In this document: one piece after another, positions 10,948-19,143 of the stretch
Position numbering within the stretch: the stretch's first letter is position 1
Layout: every line of letters begins with the position of its first letter
Origin: an uncultured Lachnospiraceae bacterium
GTDB taxonomy: Bacteria; Bacillota; Clostridia; Lachnospirales; Lachnospiraceae
Length of the DNA stretch: 64,000 nt
Assembly (NCBI GenBank): GCA_910584945.1
Contig: CAJUDY010000002.1
Coordinates: 119,047-183,046 of the forward strand
Reading direction: 5' to 3'
Translations under genes and position numbers: made by a program
The notes under the pieces: generated by a model
Told to the model about the DNA's origin: nothing
Databases searched by the model: none
Seen by the model: the letters and a program-made list of their open reading frames with translations, nothing else

Positions 10948-12537
10948 ATGGCAAAGAAAAAGAAAGAAGAAAATCTACTGAAATGGTCAGAGTTGATCGT
11001 ATGGTGTTATCTGGCGGTGATGCTGGGGATTTTCCCCCTTTATTATCAGAATAAATATTGGAATATGGGAGCTGCCAAGTATCGTTTCTTTCGGCTCATA
11101 ACTCTGATCATGCTGATCTATCTGGCAGTGACGCAGATTTGCGCCTTTCTGTTCGACTCAAAGAAAGAACGACAGAAAATCAATCTATCGATGATGGACC
11201 GAGCGGTTTTGTTCTATGCAGGAGCAGCAGTTGTATCCTGGATGTGTTCTCCTTTTCGAATGGATGCATGGGTTGGTTCGGACGGATGGTATATGGGACT
11301 TTTATCTCAGCTGATGTTCGTGGGGATTTATTTTGCGCTGTCCCGGTTCGGCACAGATCTGAAGTGGCCTTTGTGGATTATCGGGATCAGTGGCACGATC
11401 GTATTCTTTTTTGCCTATATTCATCGCTTTAATCTGGACCCTTTTGGATTGTATGAAGGGGTTCTGGAACGAGAAAAAATCGCCTTCTTAGGGCTGTTGG
11501 GACAGGCCACTTGGTATTCCAGTTATCTTTGTGTGATCTTGCCTTTGATGGTGGGGGGTTATGTGACTGCGGACTGGACGAGGAACAAAATAGGATATGG
11601 GGTTCGCGGGCTGACGGCGGGGTTTCTTTTTCTTGGTTTTTGCAGTGTAGTAACGCAAAACAGCGACAGCGCCTATGTGGGACTTGGGCTTTCTTTTCTT
11701 TTTTTATTGTGGTTTGCGCTGGAAGATTTGACAATATGGAAACAGTATGTAGAAGTGGGAATTTTGGCAGTTATGGCGGCAAAATGTACCGGAATTTTAC
11801 AGACGGTTTTCGCGGACAGAGCAAGGGCGCTGGACCCGCTGTCTGATATGATTACAAAAAGTAAGGCAGGGTGGCTGGTTCTTATAGCAGGGATTTTGTG
11901 TTATATTGCTACTTGTTATGTGGAGAAAAAATGTGCCGGAAAGCCAATGCCGAAATGGTCACGAATGATCAGACGGGTTCGTATCATTTTATATTTCTTG
12001 ATTGCTTTGGCAGTCTGTGCCCTTCCTGTGATGATTTGGATGGTCACTACAGGAAACCTTACCGGGAATTTTGGAATTCTGCAGGAGAGCGGTTACATGT
12101 TATTTGACCAGAGATGGGGAAATGGAAGGGGAGCGATATGGAGTTACGCAGTTAAGATTTTGTGGGAATATTCGCCTCTTATGAAACTGTTTGGCTGTGG
12201 ACCAGATGCTTTGATGTTTTACACGGCCGCACATCATGCAGAAGAAGCGCGGGCGATCTGGGGGGATATGGCTTTGACCAACGCCCACAACGAATGGCTT
12301 ACCGCCGTTGTCGACTACGGCGTCATCGGCGGAGCCGCCTATATCGGTATCTTCCTCACGTCCCTCTGGCGTTCCGTGAAAAAAGCGAAGAACCGTCCGG
12401 TTCTTCTGGCCATGGGCGCCGCTGTCGTCGCTTACATAGGGCACAATATTTCGTGCTACCAGCAGGTCATTTGTACTCCGCTGATCTTCATGGTCATGGG
12501 TACCGCGGAGTATCTGATCCGCAGGCGGAACTTGTGA
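10948..12537 (+). CDS. O-antigen ligase-like polytopic membrane protein
   Basis: 529 aa with about ten to twelve hydrophobic helices and a Lys-rich N-terminus. The region near residue 450 (LTNAHNEWLTAVVDYGVIGG) matches the conserved His-Asn-x-x-Leu periplasmic-loop block of the O-antigen ligase/polymerase (Wzy_C, WaaL) superfamily. In a Gram-positive such proteins usually polymerise or transfer extracellular polysaccharide or glycosylate surface proteins; the substrate here is not deducible. The frame is open from 10888 inside the preceding terminator, but GAGGGAGG before the ATG at 10948 sets the start. The 5' half is richer in A+T than the flanking genes, hinting at transfer. Its neighbour is a secreted, Thr-rich protein, a possible glycosylation target (inference). 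Confidence 0.72.
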   Translation: MAKKKKEENLLKWSELIVWCYLAVMLGIFPLYYQNKYWNMGAAKYRFFRLITLIMLIYLAVTQICAFLFDSKKERQKINLSMMDRAVLFYAGAAVVSWMCSPFRMDAWVGSDGWYMGLLSQLMFVGIYFALSRFGTDLKWPLWIIGISGTIVFFFAYIHRFNLDPFGLYEGVLEREKIAFLGLLGQATWYSSYLCVILPLMVGGYVTADWTRNKIGYGVRGLTAGFLFLGFCSVVTQNSDSAYVGLGLSFLFLLWFALEDLTIWKQYVEVGILAVMAAKCTGILQTVFADRARALDPLSDMITKSKAGWLVLIAGILCYIATCYVEKKCAGKPMPKWSRMIRRVRIILYFLIALAVCALPVMIWMVTTGNLTGNFGILQESGYMLFDQRWGNGRGAIWSYAVKILWEYSPLMKLFGCGPDALMFYTAAHHAEEARAIWGDMALTNAHNEWLTAVVDYGVIGGAAYIGIFLTSLWRSVKKAKNRPVLLAMGAAVVAYIGHNISCYQQVICTPLIFMVMGTAEYLIRRRNL

Positions 12538-12601
12538 TGCTGCAAAAAATGGTTTCTAATTCGTGTCTTATCGTGTATACGATCAGACAGGAGGTGTTTC
12601 A

Positions 12602-12772
12602 ATGATGCAGAATTTATCTGAGTATGTGGACAGCCAGCTGCGCGGGTTACGTTTCGTAGGATTTATGGAAGCAGTTCGCCAGGCAACGGGAATGTGTGTG
12701 GATATTATTGATGCATCCCATATTGAGAAAGATTCAAAAATTGATTATGAGATTCGCACTACCGGGGTATAA
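12602..12772 (+). CDS. Small hypothetical protein (56 aa)
   Basis: A strong AGGAGGT site lies five bases before tandem ATG codons at 12602 and 12605. The product is 55-56 aa, mildly acidic, soluble, with a likely helix (residues 4-30) and one Cys; it has no signal peptide or transmembrane segment. It lies 64 bases after the O-antigen-ligase-like gene. I do not recognise a family. The clear ribosome binding site is the main support for coding. Confidence 0.5.
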   Translation: MMQNLSEYVDSQLRGLRFVGFMEAVRQATGMCVDIIDASHIEKDSKIDYEIRTTGV

Positions 12773-12900
12773 CAACCGTATGGAAGACTTTACAGTAAAG
12801 CAATGCATGTTCCAGGAGAAAATAAACGTCAAAACTTATAATAACCTGGAGACTGACTTCGACGGACTCAACCTGGAATATAACTCTCGAAAAAGAAGAT

Positions 12901-12929
12901 TTGATAATCCTTCCAATCTGTGGTATACT
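12901..12929 (+). promoter_or_regulatory. Promoter of asnS
   Basis: TTGATA (12901-12906), 17-base spacer, TATACT (12924-12929), with a TGG extended -10. An inverted repeat ATACTA-CC-TAGTAT (12925-12938) overlaps the -10 box and could be an operator. Confidence 0.7.
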
Positions 12930-12972
12930 ACCTAGTATCTTTGGAAAAATACAGTGACGAGGGGAATTAAAT

Positions 12973-14364
12973 ATGAAAATGACGACGATTCGTGAATTAT
13001 ATAAAGACAGGGAAACGTACCTTGACAAAGAGATCACCGTGGGCGGCTGGGTGCGCAGCGTGCGGGACTCCAAAAGCTTCGGATTCCTGGTACTGCATGA
13101 CGGTACTTTTTTTGACACCCTGCAGATCGTCTATCACGATACCATGGACAACTTTGCCCAGGTCAGCAGGCTGAATGTGGGAGCGGCGGTGATCGTACGG
13201 GGGACTCTGGTGGCGACGCCAAATGCCAAGCAGCCCTTCGAAATCCAGGCGGAGGAAGTGACGCTGGAAGGAGCTTCGGCGCCGGATTATCCTCTTCAGA
13301 AGAAGCGCCATACCCTGGAGTATCTGCGGACCATGACCCATCTTCGTCCCAGGACCAACACGTTCCAGGCAGTGTTCCGGGTGCGTTCTCTGACGGCCTT
13401 TGCGATCCATCAGTTCTTCCAGGAGCGGGGATTTGTCTATGTGCATACGCCGCTGATCACCGGGAGCGACTGCGAGGGCGCGGGGGAGATGTTCCAGGTG
13501 ACCACGCTGGATTTGAATGAGGTGCCGAAGACCGACAAGGGAGAGGTGGATTTCTCCCGGGATTTCTTCTGCAAACCCACGAATCTGACCGTCAGCGGAC
13601 AGCTGAACGGCGAGACCTTCGCCATGGCCTTCCGCAATATCTATACTTTTGGTCCCACCTTCCGGGCGGAGAACTCCAATACGACTCGCCATGCGGCGGA
13701 GTTCTGGATGATCGAGCCGGAGATGGCCTTTGCGGATCTTACGGACAACATGCAGATCGCGGAAGACATGTTAAAATACGTGATCCGCTATGTGCTGGAA
13801 CAGGCGCCGGAAGAGATGAATTTCTTTAACTCTTTTGTGGACAAGGGACTTTTGGAGCGCCTCCAACATGTGCTGAACTCGGAGTTCGGTCATGTGACCT
13901 ACACGGACGCCATTGAGATTCTGGAGAAAAATAACGACAAGTTTGACTATAAAGTTTCCTGGGGATGCGACCTGCAGACGGAGCACGAGCGCTATCTGAC
14001 CGAACAAGTGTTCAGACGTCCGGTGTTCGTGACCGATTATCCCAAGGAGATCAAGGCCTTCTATATGAAGATGAACGAGGACAACAAGACCGTGGCGGCC
14101 ATGGATTGTCTGGTGCCGGGGATCGGCGAGATCATCGGCGGAAGCCAGAGGGAGGACGACCTCGAGAAGCTGTCCGCCCGTATGAAGGAGATGGGGCTTA
14201 AGGAAGAAGACTATGGCTTCTATCTGGACCTTCGCAGGTACGGTACAGCGCGCCATTCCGGCTTTGGCCTGGGATTCGAGCGTTGCGTGATGTATCTGAC
14301 AGGCATGGGCAATATCCGCGACGTGATCCCGTTCCCGCGGACCGTGAAGAACTGCGACCTGTAA
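12973..14364 (+). CDS. asnS: Asparagine--tRNA ligase
   Basis: Class IIb aminoacyl-tRNA synthetase charging tRNA-Asn. In the 463-aa product the N-terminal OB-fold anticodon-binding domain (about 15-110; [21 protein letters not shown]) is followed by the class II catalytic core. That core shows motif 2 ([21 protein letters not shown]) and motif 3 ([21 protein letters not shown]). The FGLGFER and PEMAF elements indicate AsnRS rather than AspRS. The start is set by GAGGGGAATT before the ATG. Its own promoter lies upstream, and a metal-sensor gene follows after 14 bases, so the two are probably cotranscribed. Confidence 0.96.
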   Translation: MKMTTIRELYKDRETYLDKEITVGGWVRSVRDSKSFGFLVLHDGTFFDTLQIVYHDTMDNFAQVSRLNVGAAVIVRGTLVATPNAKQPFEIQAEEVTLEGASAPDYPLQKKRHTLEYLRTMTHLRPRTNTFQAVFRVRSLTAFAIHQFFQERGFVYVHTPLITGSDCEGAGEMFQVTTLDLNEVPKTDKGEVDFSRDFFCKPTNLTVSGQLNGETFAMAFRNIYTFGPTFRAENSNTTRHAAEFWMIEPEMAFADLTDNMQIAEDMLKYVIRYVLEQAPEEMNFFNSFVDKGLLERLQHVLNSEFGHVTYTDAIEILEKNNDKFDYKVSWGCDLQTEHERYLTEQVFRRPVFVTDYPKEIKAFYMKMNEDNKTVAAMDCLVPGIGEIIGGSQREDDLEKLSARMKEMGLKEEDYGFYLDLRRYGTARHSGFGLGFERCVMYLTGMGNIRDVIPFPRTVKNCDL

Positions 14365-14378
14365 GGAAAGGAGAGAAC

Positions 14379-14723
14379 GTGGCAGAGGAAAAGCATACGC
14401 ATACCCATACGCATGTGGCCCCGGATGGAACGGTCTATGAGCACAGTCATGGGCATACCCACACCCATGCCAACACCAAGGCGGTGCTGAACCGTCTTTC
14501 CCGGGCCATCGGGCATCTGGAGTCCATCCGGCGCATGGTGGAGGAAGGGAGAGACTGCAGCGAGGTGCTGATCCAGCTCTCGGCGGTCAAATCCGCGATC
14601 AACAACACTGGAAAGGTGATCTTGAAAGACCATATTGAACACTGCCTGGTGGAGGCGGTGGAGTGCGGGGATATGGAAGCCATCGCGGACCTTACAGAGG
14701 CGATTGATCGATTTATGAAGTAA
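14379..14723 (+). CDS. CsoR/FrmR-family metal-sensing repressor with His-rich N-terminal tail
   Basis: 114 aa, GTG start with AAGGAAAGGAGAG upstream. Residues 32-114 form the all-helical DUF156 repressor fold. Cys60, His85 and Cys89 have the same spacing (25 and 4) as the Cu(I)-binding Cys36-His61-Cys65 of Mycobacterium CsoR, so copper or a thiophilic metal is the likely ligand. The first 31 residues contain nine His in HTHTHTH-like runs, an extension absent from classical CsoR and suggestive of Ni/Zn/Cu chelation. No metal exporter lies next to it; the gene sits behind asnS. The metal and targets are inferences. Confidence 0.82.
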   Translation: MAEEKHTHTHTHVAPDGTVYEHSHGHTHTHANTKAVLNRLSRAIGHLESIRRMVEEGRDCSEVLIQLSAVKSAINNTGKVILKDHIEHCLVEAVECGDMEAIADLTEAIDRFMK

Positions 14724-14727
14724 GTCT

Positions 14728-14829
14728 TTGCACCATCTTATCGAAACGATTAAAAATGGAGATTATCGGAAGGCGCTTGAATATCTCGAAAAGGATAATG
14801 AGCGCATCGAGAAAGCATTAGAGGAATAG
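14728..14829 (+). CDS. Possible 33-aa ORF, or remnant of a larger gene
   Basis: A TTG-started frame directly after the CsoR-like gene encodes a helical, charged peptide (KNGDYRKALEYLEKDNERIE) with coding-like composition. It has no convincing ribosome binding site and ends just before the terminator. It may be a short translationally coupled peptide or a decayed 3' end. Confidence 0.3.
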   Translation: MHHLIETIKNGDYRKALEYLEKDNERIEKALEE

Positions 14830-14853
14830 TAGTATATGCAGCCGGCAGATCAG

Positions 14854-14894
14854 GGTGCAGAATCTTTGGAACATGCAAAGACTCTGCACCTTTT
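14854..14894 (+). terminator. Terminator after asnS and the CsoR-like gene
   Basis: A 15-bp stem GGTGCAGAATCTTTG / CAAAGACTCTGCACC with one mismatch and a seven-base loop, followed by TTTT. Confidence 0.8.
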
Positions 14895-14925
14895 GAAATC
14901 TTTCATATTTTTTTGTGATTTACTC

Positions 14926-14954
14926 TTGCGGAAGAGGTGCATATGGTATATACT
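14926..14954 (+). promoter_or_regulatory. Promoter of nrdD
   Basis: TTGCGG (14926-14931), 17-base spacer, TATACT (14949-14954). No clear NrdR box was recognised. Confidence 0.55.
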
Positions 14955-15016
14955 TTAAATCAACATTTTGAATAAATATACCCGACAGGTACAACATATA
15001 GTAGGAGGGGTGCGAG

Positions 15017-17149
15017 TTGTACGTAATCAAGAAAGACGGAACGAAAGAGAAATTCAACGTGGAAAAGGTCGTAAATGCGGTCAATAAATCCGCGGCCAGA
15101 ATTCTCTATAAATTCACCGATGAGGAGACCGAGTATATCTGCCGGTTTGCCCAGGAGAGCGCGGAGTCTCTGGGCAAAGAGGGAATCGATATCCAGGACA
15201 TGCATAATATCGCGGAGCGGGCGCTGGAGAAGGTGAATCCGGCGGTTGCCAAGAGTTACCGGGATTATCGGAATTATAAAAAGGATTTCGTTCACATGAT
15301 GGACGATGTGTATACCAAGAGCCAGTCCATCCGATATATCGGCGATAAGAGCAACGCCAATACGGACAGCGCGCTGGTGGCCACCAAGAGAAGTCTGATT
15401 TTTAACGAGCTGAACAAAGAACTGTACCGCAAGTTCTTTATGAACCGCAATGAACTGCAGGCCTGCAGGGACGGCTACATCTATATTCATGACCAGTCGG
15501 CCCGGCTGGATACGATGAACTGCTGTCTGTTCGACATCGCCAGCGTCTTAAGCGGCGGTTTTGAGATGGGAAATGTGTGGTACAATGAGCCGAAGACGCT
15601 GGACACGGCCTTCGATGTCATGGGAGACATCATCTTAAGCACGGCGGCCCAGCAGTACGGAGGGTTTACGGTTCCGGAAGTGGACAAGGTACTGGCCCCC
15701 TATGCGGAGAAAAGCTATACCAAGTATAAGAACGAGTTCCTGTCCTATGCGGACCCGTCCTGGCAGGGGGCCGAAGAGAAGGCGGAGCTCTACGCTATGA
15801 AAAAGGTACGCAGAGATTTTGATCAGGGCTGGCAGGGGATCGAGTATAAGCTGAACACGGTAGGCTCTTCCAGAGGGGACTATCCTTTTGTCACCGTGAC
15901 CATGGGCCTCGGGCAGGAGCGGTTCGCGAAGATGTGCAACATCTCTCTTCTCCAGGTCCATCAGGAAGGGCAGGGCAAGCCGGGAAGCAAGAAGCCGGTG
16001 CTTTTCCCGAAGATCGTCTTCTTGTATGACGAGGCGATCCATGGGGAGGGAAAGTGCTGTGAGGATGTGTTCGAGGCAGGGATCGAGTGTTCTTCCAGGA
16101 CCATGTATCCGGACTGGCTGTCTTTAAGCGGGGAAGGATATATCTCGGAGATGTATCAGAAATATCAGAGAGTCATCAGTCCTATGGGGTGCCGGGCGTT
16201 CTTAAGTCCCTGGTATGAGAGGGGCGGTATGAAGCCGGCGGACGAGGAGGACAAACCCATCTTTGTGGGGCGCTTTAACGTGGGGGCGGTGAGCCTTCAT
16301 CTTCCTATGATTCTGGCTCGTTCCCGCTCGGAGAACCGGGATTTTTACGAGGTGCTGGATTATTATCTGGAGATGATCCGGGGGCTTCACATCCGGACCT
16401 ATGATTATCTGGGAGAAATGCGCGCGTCCACCAATCCGCTGGCCTACTGCGAGGGCGGTTTTTACGGCGGACATCTTGATCCTCATGATAAGATTAAGCC
16501 GCTTCTAAAGCCCATGACCGCTTCCTTCGGGATCACGGCGTTAAATGAACTTCAGGAGCTCTACAATGGCAAATCCATCCGGGAAGACGGTCAGTTTGCG
16601 CTGGAAGTCATGCAGTATATCAATCAGAAGATTACGCAGTTCAAAGAGGAGGACGGGAATCTTTACGCGATCTACGGGACTCCGGCGGAGAGCCTGTGCG
16701 GCCTGCAGATCGAGCAGTTCCGCAAGAAGTACGGGATTGTGGAAAATGTCTCGGACCGGCCCTATGTGAGCAACAGTTTTCACTGCCATGTGACGGAGGA
16801 TATGACGCCCATCGAGAAGCAGGACTGTGAAGGGCGGTTCTGGGAGCTGTGCAACGGCGGCAAAATCCAATATGTGCGTTATCCGGTGGGTTATAATAAG
16901 GAGGCAGTCCGGACGCTGGTGCGCCGCGCTATGAAAAAGGGCTTCTATGAGGGCGTAAATCTGTCCCTGGCTTACTGCGACGACTGCGGTCATCAGGAGT
17001 TGGATATGGACGTATGTCCCAAGTGCGGCAGTAAGAATCTGACCAAGATCGACCGGATGAACGGCTATCTGTCCTATTCCAGAGTCAAAGGGGATACGAG
17101 GCTGAATGCGGCGAAGATGGCGGAGATTGAAGAAAGAGTATCCATGTAA
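15017..17149 (+). CDS. nrdD: Anaerobic ribonucleoside-triphosphate reductase
   Basis: Class III glycyl-radical enzyme that makes dNTPs without oxygen. The product is 710 aa. TTG start behind TAGGAGGGG. An N-terminal ATP-cone (about 1-90; YVIKKDGTKEKFNVEKVVNA) for allosteric control is followed by the ten-stranded barrel. A C-terminal zinc site (CDDC...CPKC, near 655-675) and the radical loop RMNGYLSYSR near 685 complete the enzyme. In the E. coli enzyme the loop reads R-x-C-G-Y; here Asn replaces the Cys next to the radical Gly, as in some clostridial and thermophile subgroups. The activase gene nrdG, usually adjacent, is absent here. It ends at a bidirectional terminator. Confidence 0.93.
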   Translation: MYVIKKDGTKEKFNVEKVVNAVNKSAARILYKFTDEETEYICRFAQESAESLGKEGIDIQDMHNIAERALEKVNPAVAKSYRDYRNYKKDFVHMMDDVYTKSQSIRYIGDKSNANTDSALVATKRSLIFNELNKELYRKFFMNRNELQACRDGYIYIHDQSARLDTMNCCLFDIASVLSGGFEMGNVWYNEPKTLDTAFDVMGDIILSTAAQQYGGFTVPEVDKVLAPYAEKSYTKYKNEFLSYADPSWQGAEEKAELYAMKKVRRDFDQGWQGIEYKLNTVGSSRGDYPFVTVTMGLGQERFAKMCNISLLQVHQEGQGKPGSKKPVLFPKIVFLYDEAIHGEGKCCEDVFEAGIECSSRTMYPDWLSLSGEGYISEMYQKYQRVISPMGCRAFLSPWYERGGMKPADEEDKPIFVGRFNVGAVSLHLPMILARSRSENRDFYEVLDYYLEMIRGLHIRTYDYLGEMRASTNPLAYCEGGFYGGHLDPHDKIKPLLKPMTASFGITALNELQELYNGKSIREDGQFALEVMQYINQKITQFKEEDGNLYAIYGTPAESLCGLQIEQFRKKYGIVENVSDRPYVSNSFHCHVTEDMTPIEKQDCEGRFWELCNGGKIQYVRYPVGYNKEAVRTLVRRAMKKGFYEGVNLSLAYCDDCGHQELDMDVCPKCGSKNLTKIDRMNGYLSYSRVKGDTRLNAAKMAEIEERVSM

Positions 17150-17150
17150 A

Positions 17151-17178
17151 AAAAGAGTCCGGCTTGCCGGACTCTTTT
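17151..17178. terminator. Bidirectional terminator between nrdD and the lipoprotein gene
   Basis: Stem AAAAGAGTCCGG / CCGGACTCTTTT with a four-base loop, flanked by A-runs on the left and T-runs on the right, so it serves both converging genes. Confidence 0.85.
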
Positions 17179-17183
17179 GAGAT

Positions 17184-17795
17184 TTAGTCATCGATGCCGA
17201 AGGTATACTCCAGCTTGTCTTCCGCGTCGTCCAGGCGGTCTTCCAGACGCTCCAGTTCCCGTTCCCGGGCTTTATAGTCGTCCCTGGAGAGGGCGTCCTG
17301 CCGGTAGAGCCGTTCCAGCTCGTCTTCGTGAAGGTCCAGCTCGTCGTCGATCTTCTTTTCTTCCTGCTTTAAGGAAAGGAACTGTTCCATACTGTCGGAG
17401 GAGGAGCTGGCCGGAACGATGCTGTCCACCTTTGTCTCATAGGCGGACACCATATCCGTGAGTTCTTCGATGGTATGGGTGGTGGCGTCGGGATTGGCCT
17501 GAGGTTCGCCTTCGGAAGGAGCGGCGGCTTCCGGGTCCGGATTCGCGGCGGGGGCCGCTTCCTGCTCTGAAACGCCAGTATCTGCGGAGTCTTCCGGCGC
17601 CGGAGGGATATTCTCGGGGGCGGCGTTTTCTTCGGAGTTTATATTATCTTCCAGGTCCTGGATCTGCTGGGTAAGCTGCTCGATCTGCTGGCGCAGTTCT
17701 TCGGTTTCTGTGTTGGGGTTGGAATTGCCGGATTGGCATCCGGTCAGGGAAAGCGCCGCTGCGGCGGCAAATGTAAGTAACATTTTTGGTTTCAT
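17184..17795 (-). CDS. Coiled-coil lipoprotein of unknown function
   Basis: 203 aa. A signal peptide ends in the lipobox LTGC (Cys near residue 20), so it should be lipid-anchored outside the membrane. A Gln/Glu coiled coil (about 30-60; LRQQIEQLTQQIQDLE) is followed by a long acidic Pro/Ala/Glu linker (60-105) and a C-terminal charged helical region (about 120-200; DELDLHEDELERLYRQDAL). No family is recognised. It is on the minus strand, convergent with nrdD and divergent from the Ter-type island. Helical hairpins with a flexible spacer suggest a scaffold or envelope-stress role, which is speculation. Confidence 0.75.
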   Translation of the reverse strand: MKPKMLLTFAAAAALSLTGCQSGNSNPNTETEELRQQIEQLTQQIQDLEDNINSEENAAPENIPPAPEDSADTGVSEQEAAPAANPDPEAAAPSEGEPQANPDATTHTIEELTDMVSAYETKVDSIVPASSSSDSMEQFLSLKQEEKKIDDELDLHEDELERLYRQDALSRDDYKARERELERLEDRLDDAEDKLEYTFGIDD

Positions 17796-17985
17796 CTTGA
17801 TTTCCTCGCTTTCTGAATGTAAGATAAGTATATGCCGAAATCAGGAAAAATACAAGCAGAGGGGGGTGAACTTTTCGTGGAGGCCGGACGTCATTGGAGC
17901 CATCCGGACGTCGCCGCAAGGGCGCTCCCGCGGCGGCTGGCAGCGGGGTAATGGGCACGGGTGAGGCACAGATTATGGGGAGAAT

Positions 17986-19143
17986 ATGATAAGAAAGAAA
18001 AATTCTATAGATAACAGGAGTGATATGGAGATGGGATACAGGGAACAGGATCTGGCGGCGGTGGCCAGGAGGGAGAGGAATGGGAAGCGGGGGTATCTGG
18101 TGGTGAACCGGCTGCAGGGGAAGCATGTTCCGGTTCGGCCGTGGAGGGCGCTTTCGCTGTTTGGAGAGCTGGGAGAGCTTCTTCGGAAGGAGTATGAGGG
18201 GGAGCGGCTTCTTCTGATCGGGTTTGCGGAGACGGCGACGGCCATCGGAGCGGCGGTGGCGGCGGGGCTTAGGGCTTTGTATATGCAGACGACCAGGGAG
18301 CAGATCGACGGGGTGGATTATTTTTATTTTTCGGAGCAGCACAGTCATGCCACGGAGCAGAAGCTGGTGCGGGAGGATCTTGACCGGGCGGTTCCTCTGG
18401 TGGATCGGATTGTTTTTGTGGAGGATGAGATTACCACCGGGAATACGATCTGGAATATTATCAAACTTTTGGAGCAGGCGTATCCGGGGCGGCTGGCATA
18501 TTCGGCGGCGTCGCTGCTGAACGGGATGGACAAGGAGCATCTTGGGGAGTATGAGGAGCGGGGGATACGGCTTCACTGGCTTTTGAAGACCTGTCATGAA
18601 GATTATGAGCGGAGGGCCAGGGAGGTTCAGGGGGATGGAGATTATCATCTCTGTGATGTGAAAAGACCGGCGCAGGGTTTTATGGAGTACCGCATTCATG
18701 GATATCAGAATGCCAGAAGGCTGACGGACGGGCAGGGCTACCGGGAAGCCTGCTGCCGGATGGCGGAGGAGATGCGAAGGATTGTGCCTTCTGGCCGGGG
18801 GCAGAGGATTCTGGTGGTGGGCACGGAGGAATTCATGTATCCTGCACTGATCGCGGCAGAGGGGCTGGAGCGGGAGGGGGGAGAGGTGTTCTGCCACTCG
18901 ACGACCCGAAGCCCCATAGTGGTCAGCCGGGAGGAAGATTATCCGCTGGGAGAGCGGTATGAGCTTAAGAGCCTCTACGACGCCAGAAGGACGACGTATT
19001 TGTATGAAATCGGTACTTATGATGAGGTGGCGGTGGTGACCGACGCGGCATCGGAGGAGCGGGAGGGACTGTATTCTTTGATCAATGCCCTTCGTTCCCG
19101 GGGTAATAAGAAAATTCATGTGATCAGGTGGTGCGAAAAGTGA
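17986..19143 (+). CDS. Ter-island phosphoribosyltransferase with TRSP domain
   Basis: 385 aa. The first 210 residues are a phosphoribosyltransferase-like (PRTase_2) domain; the PRPP loop VFVEDEITTGNT near 150 is a clear orotate-PRTase-type motif. The C-terminal 170 residues match the TRSP domain described with it in tellurite-resistance gene clusters. Comparative genomics (Anantharaman, Iyer and Aravind) places such proteins in a biosynthetic module thought to make a nucleotide-like metabolite; the product is unknown. ATG 17986 has GGGGAG; an in-frame ATG at 18025 with AGGAG is equally possible. It overlaps the next gene by four bases. The coding strand is very G-rich. Confidence 0.82.
   Translation: MIRKKNSIDNRSDMEMGYREQDLAAVARRERNGKRGYLVVNRLQGKHVPVRPWRALSLFGELGELLRKEYEGERLLLIGFAETATAIGAAVAAGLRALYMQTTREQIDGVDYFYFSEQHSHATEQKLVREDLDRAVPLVDRIVFVEDEITTGNTIWNIIKLLEQAYPGRLAYSAASLLNGMDKEHLGEYEERGIRLHWLLKTCHEDYERRAREVQGDGDYHLCDVKRPAQGFMEYRIHGYQNARRLTDGQGYREACCRMAEEMRRIVPSGRGQRILVVGTEEFMYPALIAAEGLEREGGEVFCHSTTRSPIVVSREEDYPLGERYELKSLYDARRTTYLYEIGTYDEVAVVTDAASEEREGLYSLINALRSRGNKKIHVIRWCEK

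Noticed and set aside
12780..12935. 51-aa plus-strand frame between the small gene and asnS
   Set aside because: It has no ribosome site and contains the asnS promoter, so it is unlikely to be translated.
17884..17911. Direct repeat CCGGACGTC twice, 19 bases apart, before the Ter island
   Set aside because: It is short, GC-rich and not placed relative to a recognisable promoter; it may be chance.
17644..19119. Long minus-strand frame (491 codons) over the phosphoribosyltransferase gene
   Set aside because: Its product is Pro/Arg/His-rich low-complexity, has no ribosome site, and lies opposite a clear family gene whose G-rich coding strand removes stop codons on the other strand.
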